Translations under genes and position numbers: made by a program | The notes under the pieces: model-generated | Databases searched by the model: none | What the model was told of the DNA's origin: nothing | What the model saw: only the letters and a program-made list of their open reading frames with translations | Assembly: GCF_001969265.1 (NCBI RefSeq) | Contig: NZ_CP019304.1 | Location: 2,728,001-2,792,000 of the forward strand | DNA from: Arthrobacter sp. QXT-31 | GTDB taxonomy: Bacteria; Actinomycetota; Actinomycetes; Actinomycetales; Micrococcaceae | Reading direction: 5' to 3' | DNA length: 64,000 nucleotides | Shown: positions 1 to 9,058 of the stretch, one piece after another | Layout: each line of letters begins with the position of its first letter | Numbering within the stretch: the stretch's first letter is position 1

Positions 1-1
1 C

Positions 2-1978
2 GTGCCGGAAAGCCTGCGCGGCAAGACCCTGATCGCCCTGGACCTGGCCTCCATGGTGGCAGGCGCCAAGTACCGCGGCGAGTTTGAAGAGCGGCTCAAG
101 GCCGTCCTCGAGGAGATCAAGAACTCCGATGGCCGCATTGTCACGTTCATCGACGAGCTGCACACCGTGGTGGGGGCCGGGGCCAGCGGTGAAAGCGCCA
201 TGGACGCCGGCAACATGCTCAAGCCGATGCTGGCCCGGGGCGAGCTGCGGCTGATCGGCGCCACCACCCTCGACGAATACCGCGAGAACATCGAGAAGGA
301 TCCCGCCCTGGAGCGCCGCTTCCAGCAGGTGTTTGTCGGGGAGCCCAGCGTGGACGACACCATCGGCATCCTCCGCGGCCTCAAGGAACGGTACGAGGCC
401 CACCACAAGGTTGCCATCGCCGACTCCGCGCTGGTGGCCGCCGCAACGCTGTCCAACCGCTACATCTCCGGCCGCCAGCTGCCGGACAAGGCCATCGACC
501 TCGTGGACGAGGCCGCCTCCCGCCTGCGCATGGAGATCGACTCCGCTCCGGAGGAGATTGACCAGCTCCGCCGTGCGGTGGACCGGCTCACCATGGAGGA
601 GCTTGCCCTGCAGGGCGAGACGGACGCCGCCTCCGTGGAGCGCCTTGCTGCCCTCCGCGCGGACATGGCGGACAAGAAGGAGCAGCTGGCCGGACTGAAC
701 GCCCGGTGGGAGGCGGAGAAGGCCGGCCTGAACCGGGTGGGCGACCTGAAGGCGAAGCTGGACGAGCTGCGGTCCACCGCGGACAAGGCGCAGCGCGAGG
801 GCGACCTGGAAACGGCATCCCGGATCCTCTACGGCGAAATCCCCGCGCTGGAGCGCGAACTGAACGATGCCGCGGAGGCCGAGGCCGCCGTCGCCGACAA
901 GGCCGCCCTGATGGTGGCCGAGGAGGTCACCGCCAACGACATCGCCGAGGTCATCGCGGCCTGGACGGGCATTCCGGCCGGCCGCATGCTCCAGGGGGAA
1001 AGCCAGAAACTGCTGCACATGGAGGAGGAACTCGGCCGGCGGCTGATCGGCCAGTCCAAGGCCGTCACCGCAGTGTCCGACGCGGTCCGCCGCGCCCGGG
1101 CTGGCATCAGCGACCCCAACCGGCCCACCGGCTCCTTCCTGTTCCTCGGCCCCACAGGCGTCGGCAAAACCGAGCTCGCCAAGGCGCTCGCGGACTTCCT
1201 GTTCGACGACGAACGCGCCATGGTCCGGATCGACATGTCCGAATACAGCGAGAAGCACTCCGTTGCCCGCCTCGTCGGTGCGCCTCCGGGCTACGTCGGC
1301 TACGAGGAGGGCGGCCAGCTCACCGAGGCGGTCCGCCGCCGGCCCTACTCCGTGGTGCTGCTGGACGAGGTGGAGAAGGCCCACCCCGAGGTGTTCGACA
1401 TCCTGCTGCAGGTTCTCGACGACGGCCGCCTCACCGACGGCCAGGGCCGCACCGTGGACTTCCGCAACGTGATCCTGGTGCTTACCTCCAACTTGGGCAG
1501 CCAGTTCCTCGTGGACCCCACTTTGGATGCGCAGGCCAAGCGCAACGCAGTGATGGCCACGGTGAACGCCAGCTTCAAGCCGGAGTTCCTCAACCGGCTG
1601 GACGAGGTGGTGCTGTTCGATCCGCTGTCCGTCGAGGAGCTGGCCCGGATCGTCGAGCTGCAGGTGGCCGAGCTGGCCAAGCGCCTGCACGAACGGCGGC
1701 TCTCGCTCGAGGTCACCGAAGGTGCGCGCGCCTGGCTGGCGATGTCCGGCTTTGACTCCGCCTACGGCGCCCGGCCGCTGCGCCGCCTCGTCCAGCGGGA
1801 AATCGGCGACAGGCTGGCCAAGGCCATCCTCGCCGGCGAAATCTCCGACGGCGACACCGTCCTGGTGGACACGGCCGCGGACCTCGGCGAACTCACCGTC
1901 GAAGGCCTGGAAGCACTGTCACGGTCCGACGGCGGTGCGCCGCTGGGCAGCGGGCTCACCGTCCGCCGCCGGGACTAG
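2..1978 (+). CDS. clpB: ATP-dependent chaperone ClpB, 3' part (5' end outside window)
   Basis: Hsp100 disaggregase that works with DnaK/DnaJ/GrpE to pull apart aggregated proteins in the cytosol. The visible 658 residues start inside the first AAA+ domain: Walker B IDELH, then the arginine-finger segment ALERRFQ. The ClpB-specific coiled-coil middle domain follows (about residues 180-320), then the second AAA+ domain with Walker [10 protein letters not shown], Walker [11 protein letters not shown] and sensor motif TSNLGS, and the D2 C-terminal domain. The middle domain separates it from ClpA/ClpX. The frame is open to the window edge, so the GTG at position 2 is not the true start; about 200 N-terminal residues are missing. 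No clear terminator follows before the convergent gene. Confidence 0.97.
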   Translation: MPESLRGKTLIALDLASMVAGAKYRGEFEERLKAVLEEIKNSDGRIVTFIDELHTVVGAGASGESAMDAGNMLKPMLARGELRLIGATTLDEYRENIEKDPALERRFQQVFVGEPSVDDTIGILRGLKERYEAHHKVAIADSALVAAATLSNRYISGRQLPDKAIDLVDEAASRLRMEIDSAPEEIDQLRRAVDRLTMEELALQGETDAASVERLAALRADMADKKEQLAGLNARWEAEKAGLNRVGDLKAKLDELRSTADKAQREGDLETASRILYGEIPALERELNDAAEAEAAVADKAALMVAEEVTANDIAEVIAAWTGIPAGRMLQGESQKLLHMEEELGRRLIGQSKAVTAVSDAVRRARAGISDPNRPTGSFLFLGPTGVGKTELAKALADFLFDDERAMVRIDMSEYSEKHSVARLVGAPPGYVGYEEGGQLTEAVRRRPYSVVLLDEVEKAHPEVFDILLQVLDDGRLTDGQGRTVDFRNVILVLTSNLGSQFLVDPTLDAQAKRNAVMATVNASFKPEFLNRLDEVVLFDPLSVEELARIVELQVAELAKRLHERRLSLEVTEGARAWLAMSGFDSAYGARPLRRLVQREIGDRLAKAILAGEISDGDTVLVDTAADLGELTVEGLEALSRSDGGAPLGSGLTVRRRD

Positions 1979-2007
1979 CAGGCGGGATTAGCCGCCCGGG
2001 GACATCA

Positions 2008-2757
2008 TCAGGGCAGCAGGCTTGCCTTGATGATGTTCCCGGATGCGGTGACGTAGCAGTCCACGCGGCGGTCACCCTTGGCCCAGCTGGACGTGCTCGG
2101 ATAGGCGAGGCGGTAGTTCAGGTTGTAGGCATTGGACTTCTCCGTCAGGGCCGCCGTCTGGCACGTCTCCCTGGCCTTGGTCTTCATGGCCTCACGGCCC
2201 GGGTATGCGTCACCGTCCGCGTACTGCGTGACCGCCACCAGTTGGGCCGAGTGGTCGGTGGTGCAGGCAACCACCGTGGATTTTGCCGCCTCGGGGTCGA
2301 AGTCCTTGAAGCAGTCGCCCACCCGGAAATCCAGCGGACTGACGCTGGCCAGGGGCAGGCTGGGCCTTGGTGAGGCGGCCGGTGCCGGCGGCGCGGCGGC
2401 CGTGGGATCCGCCGCCGCGGCAGGCCGGTTGGCGGACTGCATCGTGGCGGTGGCCAGGAGCGAGGTCAGAAGCCATACGAGCAGGCCGCCCACCACGAGC
2501 AGCGCGAGGACAAAGCCGATCTTCGGCAGCGTTTGCCGCATTCCAGGCTGCCTGAGCCGGGACTGGATTGAGCCGGCGAGGCTTGTGAGCCTTGATGCCG
2601 CGGGTACTGATGTGGGTTCTGCTGCGGGCTGGGCAGGTTCGGGCTTGGCAGGTTCGGGCCGGGCAGGTTGCCCGGCCTGCGCAGGTTGCTGGGAGTGCAC
2701 GGCGACGGCATGGGCCGGCCCGCGTTCCCCGTCGTGGTTGGGATCGTTGTCATTCAT
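2008..2757 (-). CDS. Septum-formation family membrane protein
   Basis: A 249-residue protein with a Pro/Ala/Glu-rich cytoplasmic N terminus, one transmembrane helix at about residues 80-105, an Ala/Pro linker, and an extracytoplasmic domain. That domain has the features of the actinobacterial Septum_form family (VGDCF near its start, then VVACTTDHSAQLVA). Four cysteines in the outer domain probably form two disulfides. Members occur in Micrococcaceae, but their role in division is poorly defined. The ATG at 2757 is chosen because an AGGAAGGGG ribosome site lies about 11 nt upstream. A GTG four codons earlier sits too close to that site. It converges with clpB. Confidence 0.75.
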   Translation of the reverse strand: MNDNDPNHDGERGPAHAVAVHSQQPAQAGQPARPEPAKPEPAQPAAEPTSVPAASRLTSLAGSIQSRLRQPGMRQTLPKIGFVLALLVVGGLLVWLLTSLLATATMQSANRPAAAADPTAAAPPAPAASPRPSLPLASVSPLDFRVGDCFKDFDPEAAKSTVVACTTDHSAQLVAVTQYADGDAYPGREAMKTKARETCQTAALTEKSNAYNLNYRLAYPSTSSWAKGDRRVDCYVTASGNIIKASLLP

Positions 2758-3081
2758 ATGGGGCGGCACCCCTTCCTGGCGTTCGCTTGGCGGTGAGCAT
2801 CCGGCGCTCTGCGTTTCCGCGGTGCGGCCCCGGCGGCCAACAGCCGGATCTCCATGCCCGCTTAATTCAGTCGTTCAGGAGACTCTATCGAACAAAAAAT
2901 CCCTGCACGCTTCGAATTGCCGCGGAGAAGCGGGCCACGGCGGCCACCCAAGGTCCCCGTGGCAAGCAGATGCCGCCGAAAGCATGTAATCTAGGGGTAC
3001 GACAAATTGACCAATCATTCCGGGGCCTCACCATCGCCAAAGGTGACCACCTCCGGTCCAAGTACAAAAGGGGGTCACGCC
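2758..3081. promoter_or_regulatory. Divergent intergenic region
   Basis: This 324-nt gap separates the septum-formation gene (leftward) and the DUF3073 gene (rightward). I see no credible coding frame in it. It must hold the promoters of both genes. Candidate elements for the rightward gene are the AT-richer stretch near 2985-3020 (TGTAATCT, TTGACC). The purine-rich AAAAGGGGGTC just before 3082 can serve as ribosome site. No promoter is assigned with confidence. Confidence 0.4.
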
Positions 3082-3315
3082 ATGGGGCGCGGCCGTCAAA
3101 AGGCAAAAGCTACTAAGCAGGCTCGGGACATCAAGTACTACTCCCCGAACACCGATTATTCGGCCCTACAGCGCGAGCTCACGGGTCCGGGCAGTCGTGC
3201 CACGAGCCATTTCGCGAATGAACCGGCCGAGCCGGACTATTCAGCTTACGTGGATAAGTACGCGGACGATTTGGATGAAGACGACGACGAGGTAGACAGC
3301 CGTCGCATCGGTTAG
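3082..3315 (+). CDS. DUF3073 family protein
   Basis: A 77-residue hydrophilic protein starting MGRGRQKAKATKQAR, the hallmark of the actinobacterial DUF3073 family. The N-terminal third is very basic. The C-terminal half is acidic, with a DEDDDE run ending in SRRIG. There is no membrane segment or signal peptide. The function of the family is unknown; a nucleic-acid-binding role is only a guess from the basic head. The ATG at 3082 gives the family's usual start and follows a purine-rich ribosome site. The gene is monocistronic and followed by a strong hairpin. Confidence 0.85.
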   Translation: MGRGRQKAKATKQARDIKYYSPNTDYSALQRELTGPGSRATSHFANEPAEPDYSAYVDKYADDLDEDDDEVDSRRIG

Positions 3316-3480
3316 TTGCTGCCGCTGACCTGCCGCAAGGCAGTACGCTGTACGCCGCCGTCGTGCACCTCCCGGGCAATTCCCGCATTCGGGCTGCCCG
3401 CTTCCCTCCCTGACCCGGATATCTGGCCTTAGCCAGAAACCTGGGGCAGAGGGATCCGTCCGGTGTCACCACAGCTACTA

Positions 3481-3523
3481 AGGCCCGCCGGGCTCGCCAG
3501 TCTTTGGCGTGCCCGGCGGGCCT
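3481..3523 (+). terminator. Rho-independent-type hairpin after DUF3073 gene
   Basis: A perfect 13-bp inverted repeat (AGGCCCGCCGGGC at 3481-3493 and its complement at 3511-3523) with a 17-nt loop, followed by a short CTTT. It lies 165 nt after the DUF3073 stop and before the VOC gene. The T-run is short, as is common in high-GC actinobacteria. Confidence 0.7.
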
Positions 3524-3609
3524 TTGGCATCGGCCGTGAATCCCGTCGAAACCGCGCCCCTGAGGAATTAGGCTGGGAGGAATTCAGCCAACGAAAGGGG
3601 CACGGACGC

Positions 3610-4404
3610 ATGGTGCAGCGCAACGGGTACGGCCTCGGAGAGCTCTGCTGGGCGGACGTCCAGACACCCGACGTGGCGGCTGCGAAGGCCTTCTACGCCG
3701 CCGTCTTCGGATGGCGCTACGAGGACTTTCCCACCCCCGATGGACGCAGCTACGCCAAGGCGTTCCTCGATGACGACCTCGTGGCTAGTGTGGCGCCCCA
3801 GCCGCACCAGGGCGGCGCAGCGCTGCCTGCGCACTGGAACGTCTACTTCGCCGCAGTCGATGCCCGGGCCGCCGCAGAGGAAGCCCAGCATGCCGGCGGC
3901 ACTGTCCAGTTTGGGCCGGAGGATATCGGGGACACCGGAACCATGGTGTTCGTGGAACCGCCGGGCGGTGGTGCCACGGGCATCTGGCAGGCCGGAACAC
4001 ACCCGGGCAGCGGCCGGCACAATGAGCCCGGCGCGTTCGCTTGGGCCGAACTGCTCACGCCCGAGCCGCAGGCCGCCGTCGGATTTTTCCAGCAGCTGTT
4101 CGGGCACGAGGCGACCGAGTACCCGCAGGACGACGGCGGCACCTACACCACGCTGATGGTGAACGGCACCGAGGTGGCCGGCGTCGCCCCTGTCCCGGAA
4201 GAGGATGAAGACGACGCAGGTGGCGAGTCCGGCAGCCGCGGGTGGCAGGTGTACTTCGGCGTCTCCAGCGTCAAGGAAGCCGTGCTGGCCGCCGTGGCGG
4301 CCGGAGCCGAGGTACTGGTGGAGCCGGAATTCTCCGAGGACGGCGGCACCATCGCCACCCTGAAGGACCCGCAGGGCGGCGTGTTCAGCGTCCTGGAGGT
4401 CTAA
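3610..4404 (+). CDS. VOC family protein with two glyoxalase/bleomycin-resistance domains
   Basis: A 264-residue cytosolic protein made of two vicinal-oxygen-chelate modules in tandem (about residues 1-130 and 140-264). Each begins with a CW/FAW-A-L/V-xTP element and contains an AxxFYxxxFGW-like helix (AAKAFYAAVFGW; AAVGFFQQLFGH). The second half ends with the typical DPQGGVFSV strand. It resembles the Streptomyces-type two-domain VOC hydroxylase/resistance-like proteins, but the substrate cannot be read from sequence. The ATG at 3610 is preceded by GAAAGGGG; the frame is open further upstream, but that part overlaps the terminator. It stands alone, convergent with purM. Confidence 0.8.
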   Translation: MVQRNGYGLGELCWADVQTPDVAAAKAFYAAVFGWRYEDFPTPDGRSYAKAFLDDDLVASVAPQPHQGGAALPAHWNVYFAAVDARAAAEEAQHAGGTVQFGPEDIGDTGTMVFVEPPGGGATGIWQAGTHPGSGRHNEPGAFAWAELLTPEPQAAVGFFQQLFGHEATEYPQDDGGTYTTLMVNGTEVAGVAPVPEEDEDDAGGESGSRGWQVYFGVSSVKEAVLAAVAAGAEVLVEPEFSEDGGTIATLKDPQGGVFSVLEV

Positions 4405-4423
4405 CCCAAGCGCCTTAAACGCC

Positions 4424-4477
4424 GAGTGCTCCGTAGATGCCCTTATGAACCTTCATAACGGCAGTTACGGAGCACTC
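4424..4477. terminator. Nested inverted repeat between convergent VOC and purM genes
   Basis: A perfect 12-bp outer stem (GAGTGCTCCGTA at 4424-4435, complement at 4466-4477) encloses a smaller perfect hairpin, TTATGAA-CC-TTCATAA (4443-4458). It sits in the 85-nt gap between two convergent genes. It probably acts as a bidirectional terminator. The nested form also resembles a dispersed intergenic repeat. Confidence 0.55.
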
Positions 4478-4489
4478 GATGTGCTTAAG

Positions 4490-5653
4490 CTACGCGTAGG
4501 CGTTGACCAGCTGGACTGCGCCGCCGTCTACGCCCTTGGCCCCCTGCACGTAGTCCGGTCCGGTCTTCACCACGGCGTCGGAATCGGCGCTGACGGAGCC
4601 CATGATCCAGGACGGCAGGCCGCGCTCGTTCAGGCGGGCCACGGCGGCGTCTGCGGCCTCGGGGGAGACCACGGCCACCATGCCGACGCCGAGGTTCAGC
4701 GTGCGCTCCAGATCGGCCAGCGGCACGCGGCCCAGTTCGGAGACGAGCTTGAAGATGGCGGGCAGCTCCCAGGTGGAGCGGTCAACGGTGGCCACGAGGC
4801 CCTGCGGCAGGACGCGGGCCAGGTTGGCGGCGAGCCCGCCGCCGGTGACGTGGCTGAAGCCGTGCACGGCTTTGCCGGCGGTGACGGGGAATTCCCGCGC
4901 GAGGTCCAGGCAGTCGGCGGCGTAGACACGGGTGGGTTCCAGCAGTTCCTCGCCCAGCGTGCGGCCGAGTTCGGAAACCTGGCGGTCCAGGGCCCAGCCG
5001 GCGTGGTTGATGACGCGGCGGACCAGGGAGTAGCCGTTGGAGTGCAGGCCGGAGGAGGCCATGCCGATCACCACGTCGCCGGCACGGACGCGGTCGGGTC
5101 CGAGCAGCGCGTCGGCTTCCACAACGCCGGTGGCGGCACCGGCGACGTCGTATTCGTGTTCGCCCAGCAGGCCGGGGTGCTCGGCGGTTTCGCCGCCCAC
5201 CAGCGCGGTGCCGGCCACGGAGCAGGCGGCAGCGATGCCGCGGACGATGTCCGCGATGCGCTCCGGAACCACCTTGCCGCAGGCGATGTAGTCGGTCATG
5301 TACAGCGGCTCGGCGCCCACCACCACGATGTCGTCCACCACCATGCCCACGAGGTCGTAGCCGATGGTGTCGTGGATGTCCATGGCCTGGGCGATGGCCA
5401 CCTTGGTGCCCACGCCGTCCGTGGACGTGGCCAGCAGGGGCTTCTTGTAGGTCAGGAGCTTCGAGACGTCGTACAGGCCTGCGAAACCCCCGACGCCGCC
5501 AATCACCGACGCGTTGTGGGTCGCCTTGACGGCGTCCTTCATGAGCTCGACGGCGCGGTCGCCTGCCTCAACGTCCACACCGGCGGCCGCGTAGGTGATG
5601 CCGGTGTTGTTCTGGGCAGCATTCATGTCAGCAGTGGAGGAAGCGGAAGTCAT
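4490..5653 (-). CDS. purM: Phosphoribosylformylglycinamidine cyclo-ligase (AIR synthetase)
   Basis: Converts FGAM plus ATP to aminoimidazole ribonucleotide, step five of purine synthesis, in the cytosol. The 387 residues show the AIR synthetase order: TYAAAGVDVEAGD near the N terminus, the nucleotide-binding STDGVGTK, the DDIVVVGAEPL segment, GGETAEHPG, and ASSGLHSNGYSLVR. The C-terminal domain carries the glycine-rich THGGGL-like turn as TGGGLAANL. The ATG overlaps the purF stop by four bases (5650-5653), so translation is probably coupled. Length is about 40 residues above the E. coli enzyme, mostly from the N-terminal extension and the C-terminal tail. Confidence 0.96.
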   Translation of the reverse strand: MTSASSTADMNAAQNNTGITYAAAGVDVEAGDRAVELMKDAVKATHNASVIGGVGGFAGLYDVSKLLTYKKPLLATSTDGVGTKVAIAQAMDIHDTIGYDLVGMVVDDIVVVGAEPLYMTDYIACGKVVPERIADIVRGIAAACSVAGTALVGGETAEHPGLLGEHEYDVAGAATGVVEADALLGPDRVRAGDVVIGMASSGLHSNGYSLVRRVINHAGWALDRQVSELGRTLGEELLEPTRVYAADCLDLAREFPVTAGKAVHGFSHVTGGGLAANLARVLPQGLVATVDRSTWELPAIFKLVSELGRVPLADLERTLNLGVGMVAVVSPEAADAAVARLNERGLPSWIMGSVSADSDAVVKTGPDYVQGAKGVDGGAVQLVNAYA

Positions 5654-7413
5654 AGGGACTCTTTCTTGTCAGCGCCAACGGTCGCAGCGTCGGGGTGGAG
5701 ATCGGGCACGCGGTCGGCGTCGGTGAGCAGGTTCTCGAGCTCGGAATCCGGTCCCGGATCACAGCCAGTGGCCCCCGGCTTTTCGGCGGGGTCCTCGGTG
5801 ACCGGGATGTTCTCCGGGTTGCCGGGGGTGGCGGCGGCCGGTTCGATGGCGGCTTCCGCCGCGGCCTCGGCCGGGGCACCGGCGGTTGCTGCTGTTGAAC
5901 CGGCAGCCGCACTGGTGGTGCTGGCGGAGGTGGCAGGCAGGCCGCCCAGGTCCGTGCGCTCCAGCAGGTTCTTGCCGAGCTTGTCGGCGCCGGGCAGTTC
6001 GATGGGGTACTTGCCCGTGAAGCAGGCGGTGCAGAGCCGCTCGCGCGGCTGCTGGGTGGCACCGATCATGCCGTCTTCGGAGATATAGGCCAGGGAATCG
6101 GCGCCGATGGCCTGGGAGATCTCCTCGATGGTGGCACCGTTGGCGATCAGCTCCGCCCGGGAGGCGAAATCGATGCCGTAGAAGCAGGGCCACTGGACCG
6201 GCGGGGAGGAAATCTTGACGTGGACGGCGGCTGCACCGGCTTCCCGCAGCATCCGGACGATGGCTCGCTGGGTGTTGCCGCGGACGATCGAGTCATCCAC
6301 CACCACCACGCGCTTGCCGCGGATCACGGATTCCAGGGCGTTGAGCTTCAGCCTGATCCCCAGCTGGCGCAGCGTCTGCGAGGGCTGGATGAACGTGCGG
6401 CCCACGTAGGAGTTCTTGACGAAGCCGTGCGCAAACGGGATGCCGGATTCCTCGGCGTAGCCCACGGCCGCGGGGGTGCCGGATTCGGGGACCGGGATGA
6501 CGATGTCGGCCTCGTGCGTGTTCTCGCGCGCAAGCTGGCGGCCCATCTCCACACGGGATTCGTAGACGGAGCGTCCGCCAATGGCGGCGTCGGGGCGGGC
6601 GAGGTAGACGTATTCGAAAACGCAACCCGCCGGCGTCGGATCCGCGAAGCGGCGGGACCGCACGCCCTGTTCGTCGATGGCGATGAACTCGCCGGGTTCG
6701 ATCTCCCGGATGAAGCTGGCGCCGACGGTGGCGAGGGCGGACTGCTCGGACGCCACCACCCAGCCGCGCTCCAGCCGGCCCAGGCAGAGCGGGCGGATGC
6801 CGAAGGTGTCGCGGGCCGCGTACAGCGTGCCTTCATCCATGAAGACGAAGCAGAAGCCGCCGCGGATCTTGGGCAGCAGTTCGAGGGCGGTCTCCTCGAG
6901 GGTCTTGCCCTCTTCGCCTTCCAGCAGCGCCGTCACCAGCGCGGTGTCGGAGGTGTTGCCCTGCTTCATTTCGCCGCTGAGCTGGCCGCCGTTGCGCTCG
7001 TGGATCATGGCGTTGAGTTCGGCGGTGTTGGTGAGGTTGCCGTTGTGCGCCAGGGCCACCGTGCCGGTGGCGGTCGCGCCGAGCGTGGGCTGCGCGTTGG
7101 CCCAGTGGCTCGCGCCGGTGGTGGAGTAGCGGCAATGGCCGACGGCCAGGTGCCCGGTCAGGGTGTTGAGCGTGGTCTCGTCGAAGACTTGGGATACGAG
7201 GCCCATGTCCTTGTAGACGTTGATCCGCTTGCCGTCGCTGGTGGCTATACCAGCCGACTCCTGACCGCGGTGCTGTAGTGCATACAGCCCGTAGTAGGTA
7301 AGTTTTGCTACTTCTTCACCTGGTGCCCAGACCCCGAAGACGCCGCAAGCGTCCTGTGGGCCCTTTTCGCCAGGGAGAAGATCATGAGAAAGTTTTCCAT
7401 CGCCGCGTGCCAC
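5650..7413 (-). CDS. purF: Amidophosphoribosyltransferase with extended C-terminal tail
   Basis: Commits PRPP to purine synthesis by forming phosphoribosylamine from glutamine. An N-terminal propeptide of about 22 residues precedes the catalytic cysteine in DACGVFGVW (C23 in the precursor), a glutaminase Ntn hydrolase. The phosphoribosyltransferase domain carries the PRPP loop VVVVDDSIVRGNT. Four cysteines for a Bacillus-type Fe-S cluster are plausible (including PPVQWPCFYGID and RLCTACFTGKYP). The family fold ends near residue 500. The last 85 or so residues are Ala/Pro/Glu-rich low complexity, unlike the usual length. First gene of the purF-purM operon. Confidence 0.96.
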   Translation of the reverse strand: MARGDGKLSHDLLPGEKGPQDACGVFGVWAPGEEVAKLTYYGLYALQHRGQESAGIATSDGKRINVYKDMGLVSQVFDETTLNTLTGHLAVGHCRYSTTGASHWANAQPTLGATATGTVALAHNGNLTNTAELNAMIHERNGGQLSGEMKQGNTSDTALVTALLEGEEGKTLEETALELLPKIRGGFCFVFMDEGTLYAARDTFGIRPLCLGRLERGWVVASEQSALATVGASFIREIEPGEFIAIDEQGVRSRRFADPTPAGCVFEYVYLARPDAAIGGRSVYESRVEMGRQLARENTHEADIVIPVPESGTPAAVGYAEESGIPFAHGFVKNSYVGRTFIQPSQTLRQLGIRLKLNALESVIRGKRVVVVDDSIVRGNTQRAIVRMLREAGAAAVHVKISSPPVQWPCFYGIDFASRAELIANGATIEEISQAIGADSLAYISEDGMIGATQQPRERLCTACFTGKYPIELPGADKLGKNLLERTDLGGLPATSASTTSAAAGSTAATAGAPAEAAAEAAIEPAAATPGNPENIPVTEDPAEKPGATGCDPGPDSELENLLTDADRVPDLHPDAATVGADKKESL

Positions 7414-7460
7414 TGGTCGATTATCTCACGTCATGGGGTAAGGAATTTCCGGCGGCCGGA

Positions 7461-7817
7461 TTATGACCGCAGGCCGGGGCTCCCGCCGTCGTCGTCTCCG
7501 GTCTCCCCGGTGGCGTCCGGAACGGCTTCGACGACGCCGCGGCGGGAGCGGCGGACGCTGGCCCGGTCCAGCACCAAGGCGGTAATTGCGCCGAGAATCA
7601 CACCGGCCGCCGCGCACGGCACCATGAAGAAGCCGTACACGGTGCCGCGGTCGTAACTGACATCGCCGGGCAGGGCGAAGGCGATGACCGCCGCCGCGGC
7701 GAAGCCCAGCAGCCCGCCCACGATCAGGAAGGGAACATACTTGGGGGCACGCCTGACGGTGATTTCGCGCCGTTCAGGAAGTTCGTGCCGTTCAGGGGTG
7801 GGCTGGTCGGAAGACAT
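7461..7817 (-). CDS. Small two-helix membrane protein, function unknown
   Basis: A 118-residue protein with a charged N terminus (PERHELPERREITVRR), two hydrophobic helices at about residues 27-47 and 60-83, and a charged, acidic C-terminal tail. Both termini are probably cytoplasmic. I do not recognise a characterised family. It lies 47 nt upstream of purF in the same direction, so it could share transcription with purF-purM, although purF may have its own promoter in the gap. Confidence 0.6.
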   Translation of the reverse strand: MSSDQPTPERHELPERREITVRRAPKYVPFLIVGGLLGFAAAAVIAFALPGDVSYDRGTVYGFFMVPCAAAGVILGAITALVLDRASVRRSRRGVVEAVPDATGETGDDDGGSPGLRS

Positions 7818-7862
7818 GCCATCTAGCCTACTGTCATCCCGGCCGCCGGGCCTGCCGGGGGT

Positions 7863-8708
7863 TCAGGCCTGCACCAGCCGCTGCCGCTGCTCGCCCAGGA
7901 GGTCCCCGCCGGACAGCCGCATGACGTCCCCGGCTTCCAGGTACGGGAAGCGCCCGGACAGGGCTACGCCCTCCGGAGTTCCGGTGGTGATCAGGTCGCC
8001 GGGTTCGAGCACCATGTACTGCGAGAGCCGGCGGACCAGTTCCGCGGGGCCGAACACCATGTCCGCCGTCGAGCTGTCCTGCCGGACCTCGTCATTGACC
8101 CAGGACGCAAGCCGGATGTCGTCTTCGTCGACGGCCGCCGCCGGTACCAGCCACGGACCCACCGGGTTGAAGGTGGGGCAGGACTTGCCGAGCGACCATT
8201 GCGGGCCGGAGTGCTCCAGCTGGTACTCGCGCTCGGAGACATCGTTGGACAGAACGTAGCCGGCAATGCACCTGGCTGCCTCGGCATCGGATGACAGGTA
8301 GCTGGCCCGCCGGCCGATCACCACGCCCAGCTCCACCTCCCAGTCCACGCGCTGCGCCCCGGGCGGGATGACGACGTCGTCGTCCGGGCCCACCACGGTG
8401 TTGGGGTGCTTGAAGAAGATAATGGGTCGCTCCGGCACGGGAAGGCCGGATTCGGCGGCGTGCGCGGCGTAGTTCAGCCCCACGCCGATCACGGCGCCGG
8501 GCCTGGCGATCGGCGCTCCGATCCGCTTGCCGTCGACCGTTACCCGGGGCAGGCCCGTCAGGTCCAGGTCGGGCAGTTGGCCGGCCCAGGTCTCCAGGAA
8601 GTTCCCGTCAATGTCCTGGGTGACCGGCCGCAGGTCGTAAGCCTGGCCGTCGTCGTCGATGACCACCGGAACTTCATTGCCCGCCGGGCCAATGCGCATC
8701 AGCCGCAT
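7863..8708 (-). CDS. Fumarylacetoacetate hydrolase (FAH) family protein
   Basis: A 281-residue cytosolic enzyme of the FAH superfamily. Typical motifs are GVGLNYAAHAAE, the proline-rich FFKHPNTVVGP segment, the metal-binding acidic residues of DWEVELGVVIG, and the C-terminal TGTPEGVA turn. Family members hydrolyse or decarboxylate 2-oxoacid-type substrates such as acylpyruvates and 2-hydroxyhepta-2,4-diene-dioates. Here it follows uraH by 11 nt. That suggests a link to purine or ureide breakdown, possibly like ureidoglycolate lyase-type activities, but this is inference. The ATG at 8708 is chosen for its AAAGGAGA site 5-6 nt upstream; a longer frame runs into uraH. Confidence 0.85.
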   Translation of the reverse strand: MRLMRIGPAGNEVPVVIDDDGQAYDLRPVTQDIDGNFLETWAGQLPDLDLTGLPRVTVDGKRIGAPIARPGAVIGVGLNYAAHAAESGLPVPERPIIFFKHPNTVVGPDDDVVIPPGAQRVDWEVELGVVIGRRASYLSSDAEAARCIAGYVLSNDVSEREYQLEHSGPQWSLGKSCPTFNPVGPWLVPAAAVDEDDIRLASWVNDEVRQDSSTADMVFGPAELVRRLSQYMVLEPGDLITTGTPEGVALSGRFPYLEAGDVMRLSGGDLLGEQRQRLVQA

Positions 8709-8719
8709 GCTGTCTCCTT

Positions 8720-9058
8720 TCAGCTGCCGCGGTAGGTGGAGTAGGCGAACGGGCTCAGCAGCAGCGGCACGTGGTAGTGCTCGGTGCCGGTGACCTCGAA
8801 GACCAGGTCCACCTCCGGGAAGAACGTTGTGCCGCCCTGCTGGGCGTAGTAATCGCCCGTGGCGAAGTTGAGCCGGTAGTTTCCGGGGGCCAGGACCTCC
8901 GGACCCAGGTCCTTCGCGCGGCCGTCTGCATCGGTGATGCCGCTTGCCAGCTCTGTCCACTTGTCGCCGTCGTTCGCGTAAAGCACGACGGCGACACCCG
9001 CCGCCGGGCGTCCGGCGCCAGTATCCAGGACGTGGGTTGTCACGTGGGAAACGCTCAT
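8720..9058 (-). CDS. uraH: 5-hydroxyisourate hydrolase (transthyretin-like)
   Basis: Hydrolyses 5-hydroxyisourate, the product of urate oxidase, to OHCU. The 112 residues match the HIUase family length. It has the N-terminal HVTTHVLDT motif, the central LNFATGDYYA, the FFPEVDLVFEV strand and the diagnostic C-terminal YRGS tetrapeptide that separates HIUases from transthyretin. It acts as a homotetramer in the cytosol. The ATG overlaps the uraD stop by four bases, indicating coupled translation. Urate oxidase itself is not encoded in this window. Confidence 0.95.
   Translation of the reverse strand: MSVSHVTTHVLDTGAGRPAAGVAVVLYANDGDKWTELASGITDADGRAKDLGPEVLAPGNYRLNFATGDYYAQQGGTTFFPEVDLVFEVTGTEHYHVPLLLSPFAYSTYRGS

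Noticed and set aside
4445-6088. Long open frame (547 codons) on the plus strand over purM and purF
   Set aside because: It is antisense to two well-supported genes; its His/Val/Gly-rich sequence has no domain. GC-rich third positions create such shadows.
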